In this document: one piece after another, positions 62,606-64,000 of the stretch
How the letters are laid out: each line of letters starts with the position of its first letter
Numbering within the stretch: the first letter of the stretch is position 1
Assembly (NCBI GenBank): GCA_948567375.1
Contig: OX419755.1
Location: forward strand, 11,103,001 to 11,167,000
Direction of reading: 5' to 3'
DNA: 64,000 bases
Source: Lunularia cruciata
Taxonomy: Eukaryota > Streptophyta > Marchantiopsida > Lunulariales > Lunulariaceae
Made by a program: the position numbers and the translations under genes
Notes under the pieces: model-generated
What the model saw: the letters and a program-made list of their open reading frames with translations, nothing else
Told to the model about the DNA's origin: nothing
Database searches by the model: none

Positions 62606-64000
62606 GGCTCTTAATACAAGGTATTATGCTTGATAAAACCTTCTTCATAAGCTTTGGGAAGCTTTTCTAATTCTTCTTTTCCTTTGGAGATATGATAAAT
62701 GGATCTACTCAAAAATATATTGATATGAAGTAAACTTATAAAGAATGATATCCCTCAATGAAAATTTAAACCCTTAAGTAAATTATCTCAACACACTTGT
62801 AACTTGTTCTAAAATTTTATTCAATACATTTCAACTCAATGTTTTCATCTTTGCTTTATTAACTCATACCATTAATTTGATCTGAATCCCATACAAAAAT
62901 ATATACTCCATCATAACCCACTGAATACCTTGTACACCAATATACTTAAATTCAGATCAAATATTACATCAAGTGAAGTCTTTATCAAAGTTACAAAATA
63001 TCTTAAATATAGTACTTTAACTTGTAAAAATCACTTGAATAAATTTCTTTGCCTCATCAACTTATGATTTATAAGCTAACCTAATGATGATAAGATAAAA
63101 AGGTTATTTGTAACTGAGTATATATTTCTAATGTACCTTTATTAATTTTATTATGTGTATAATCAAAAATAATCTTGAGGAGTATCAGATTATGAATAAA
63201 AAATGGTTCATTGGTTATGATGGTTGATAGAAACCATCATGATGAAACTTCATAATGGAAACAATCATAATGAAATCTCATTTTGATAATACCAAAAAAG
63301 CCTTAAGCTCTTGTGGAATTTGTAATGTAAAGTGATTGTTTGGAATACCATGATCTACTTAAATCTTTTACCAATGATATAAGTGTCATATCTCTTATGA
63401 AAGTTGAGACTTTGATAAATAACAAGAGAATGTACCATAGATTAAGAAGGTTATGACCTAGATTCTATAAATCCCTCCAAAGCTAAAACTCTAATGTACC
63501 TCTTAAGACTTTACAATTTTTCAAATTAGACAATACAACAAGTAAGATATTATAAGAAATATAAAGATAACAAGTACTTTCTCATTTATTTTCCATGCAT
63601 TAATGAAGTTCTTATGTATATAAATATATTTTAAACATAAAATTTCTAGAGAAACTAAATTTAGAACTAGAAAATAAATTCTATATTGAGAAGTCTAAAA
63701 TCTTATCTTAAAAGCATGAAATAGTAATACTTTGAAATTGAAATTTCTCACCATGATATAATATCATATCCCAATAGAAATAATCATCAAAGAAAATAAA
63801 CAAGTAATAATACTCAAAAACAAGGAGGATATCTTTCTTGCAAAGATATATATGATTATAATACTTACAAGAAAGTTGAAGAAAAACTAGAATGCTCATA
63901 AATAATAAATGAAATTAAGTAAATAGAAAAATAAACTAGCTGAAAGAGAAAATTTCTGATGTAGCCTACATGAGAAAGTAATGGAGAAAAGAGTAATGCT
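62606..64000. other. AT-rich tail of the window, no gene identified
   Basis: Low-complexity AT-rich DNA with only short frames. It may continue the decayed element to its left, but no motif is readable. Confidence 0.4.

Overview
The window is nuclear DNA of a land plant. One plant-type hybrid histidine kinase gene with 12 introns sits at the left end, and everything to the right of about 15 kb is AT-rich and packed with nested, decaying Ty3/gypsy LTR retrotransposons. The kinase belongs to the AHK5/CKI2 clade. Short introns (about 190-520 bp) and retroelement types that are not typical of flowering plants lean towards a bryophyte or another non-flowering plant, but I cannot name the species.

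Region 1 (1-7,298, minus strand): a 13-exon AHK5-like gene, 1,000 codons in the window, cut by the left edge inside the receiver domain. All exon phases join without a frame break. Two of the twelve introns use GC donors. About 3 kb of more complex, pyrimidine-rich sequence upstream (7.3-10.3 kb) probably holds the leader and promoter. From 10.3 to 15.6 kb I see no convincing gene; there is a 66-bp perfect palindrome at 14,317-14,382.

Region 2 (15.6-64 kb): repeats. I give working names. Family 1 is a gypsy element whose LTR carries a dense array of heat-shock-element-like GAAnnTTC palindromes just upstream of a TATA box (one copy with 5-bp target duplication at 24,578-29,103, an older interrupted copy around it, and solo LTRs at 16,680 and 59,302). 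Family 2 is a chromodomain gypsy element (nearly complete copy at 40,669-47,267 on the minus strand, plus four solo or split LTRs). Family 3 is the most unusual. It reads gag, protease, C5-cytosine DNA methyltransferase-like domain, reverse transcriptase, RNase H, integrase, then a C-terminal PHD finger. Three degenerate copies lie at about 31.8-49.7, 49.7-57.1 and 57.1-60.7 kb. No single copy keeps every module; the order is assembled by comparing copies.

The nesting gives a relative history: family 3 copies are old and are interrupted by family 2, family 1 and other insertions; an old family 1 copy is interrupted by a family 2 LTR, itself interrupted by a younger family 1 element. Many premature stops are TGA or TAG where CGA, CAG or TGG would fit, as expected from deamination of methylated cytosine.
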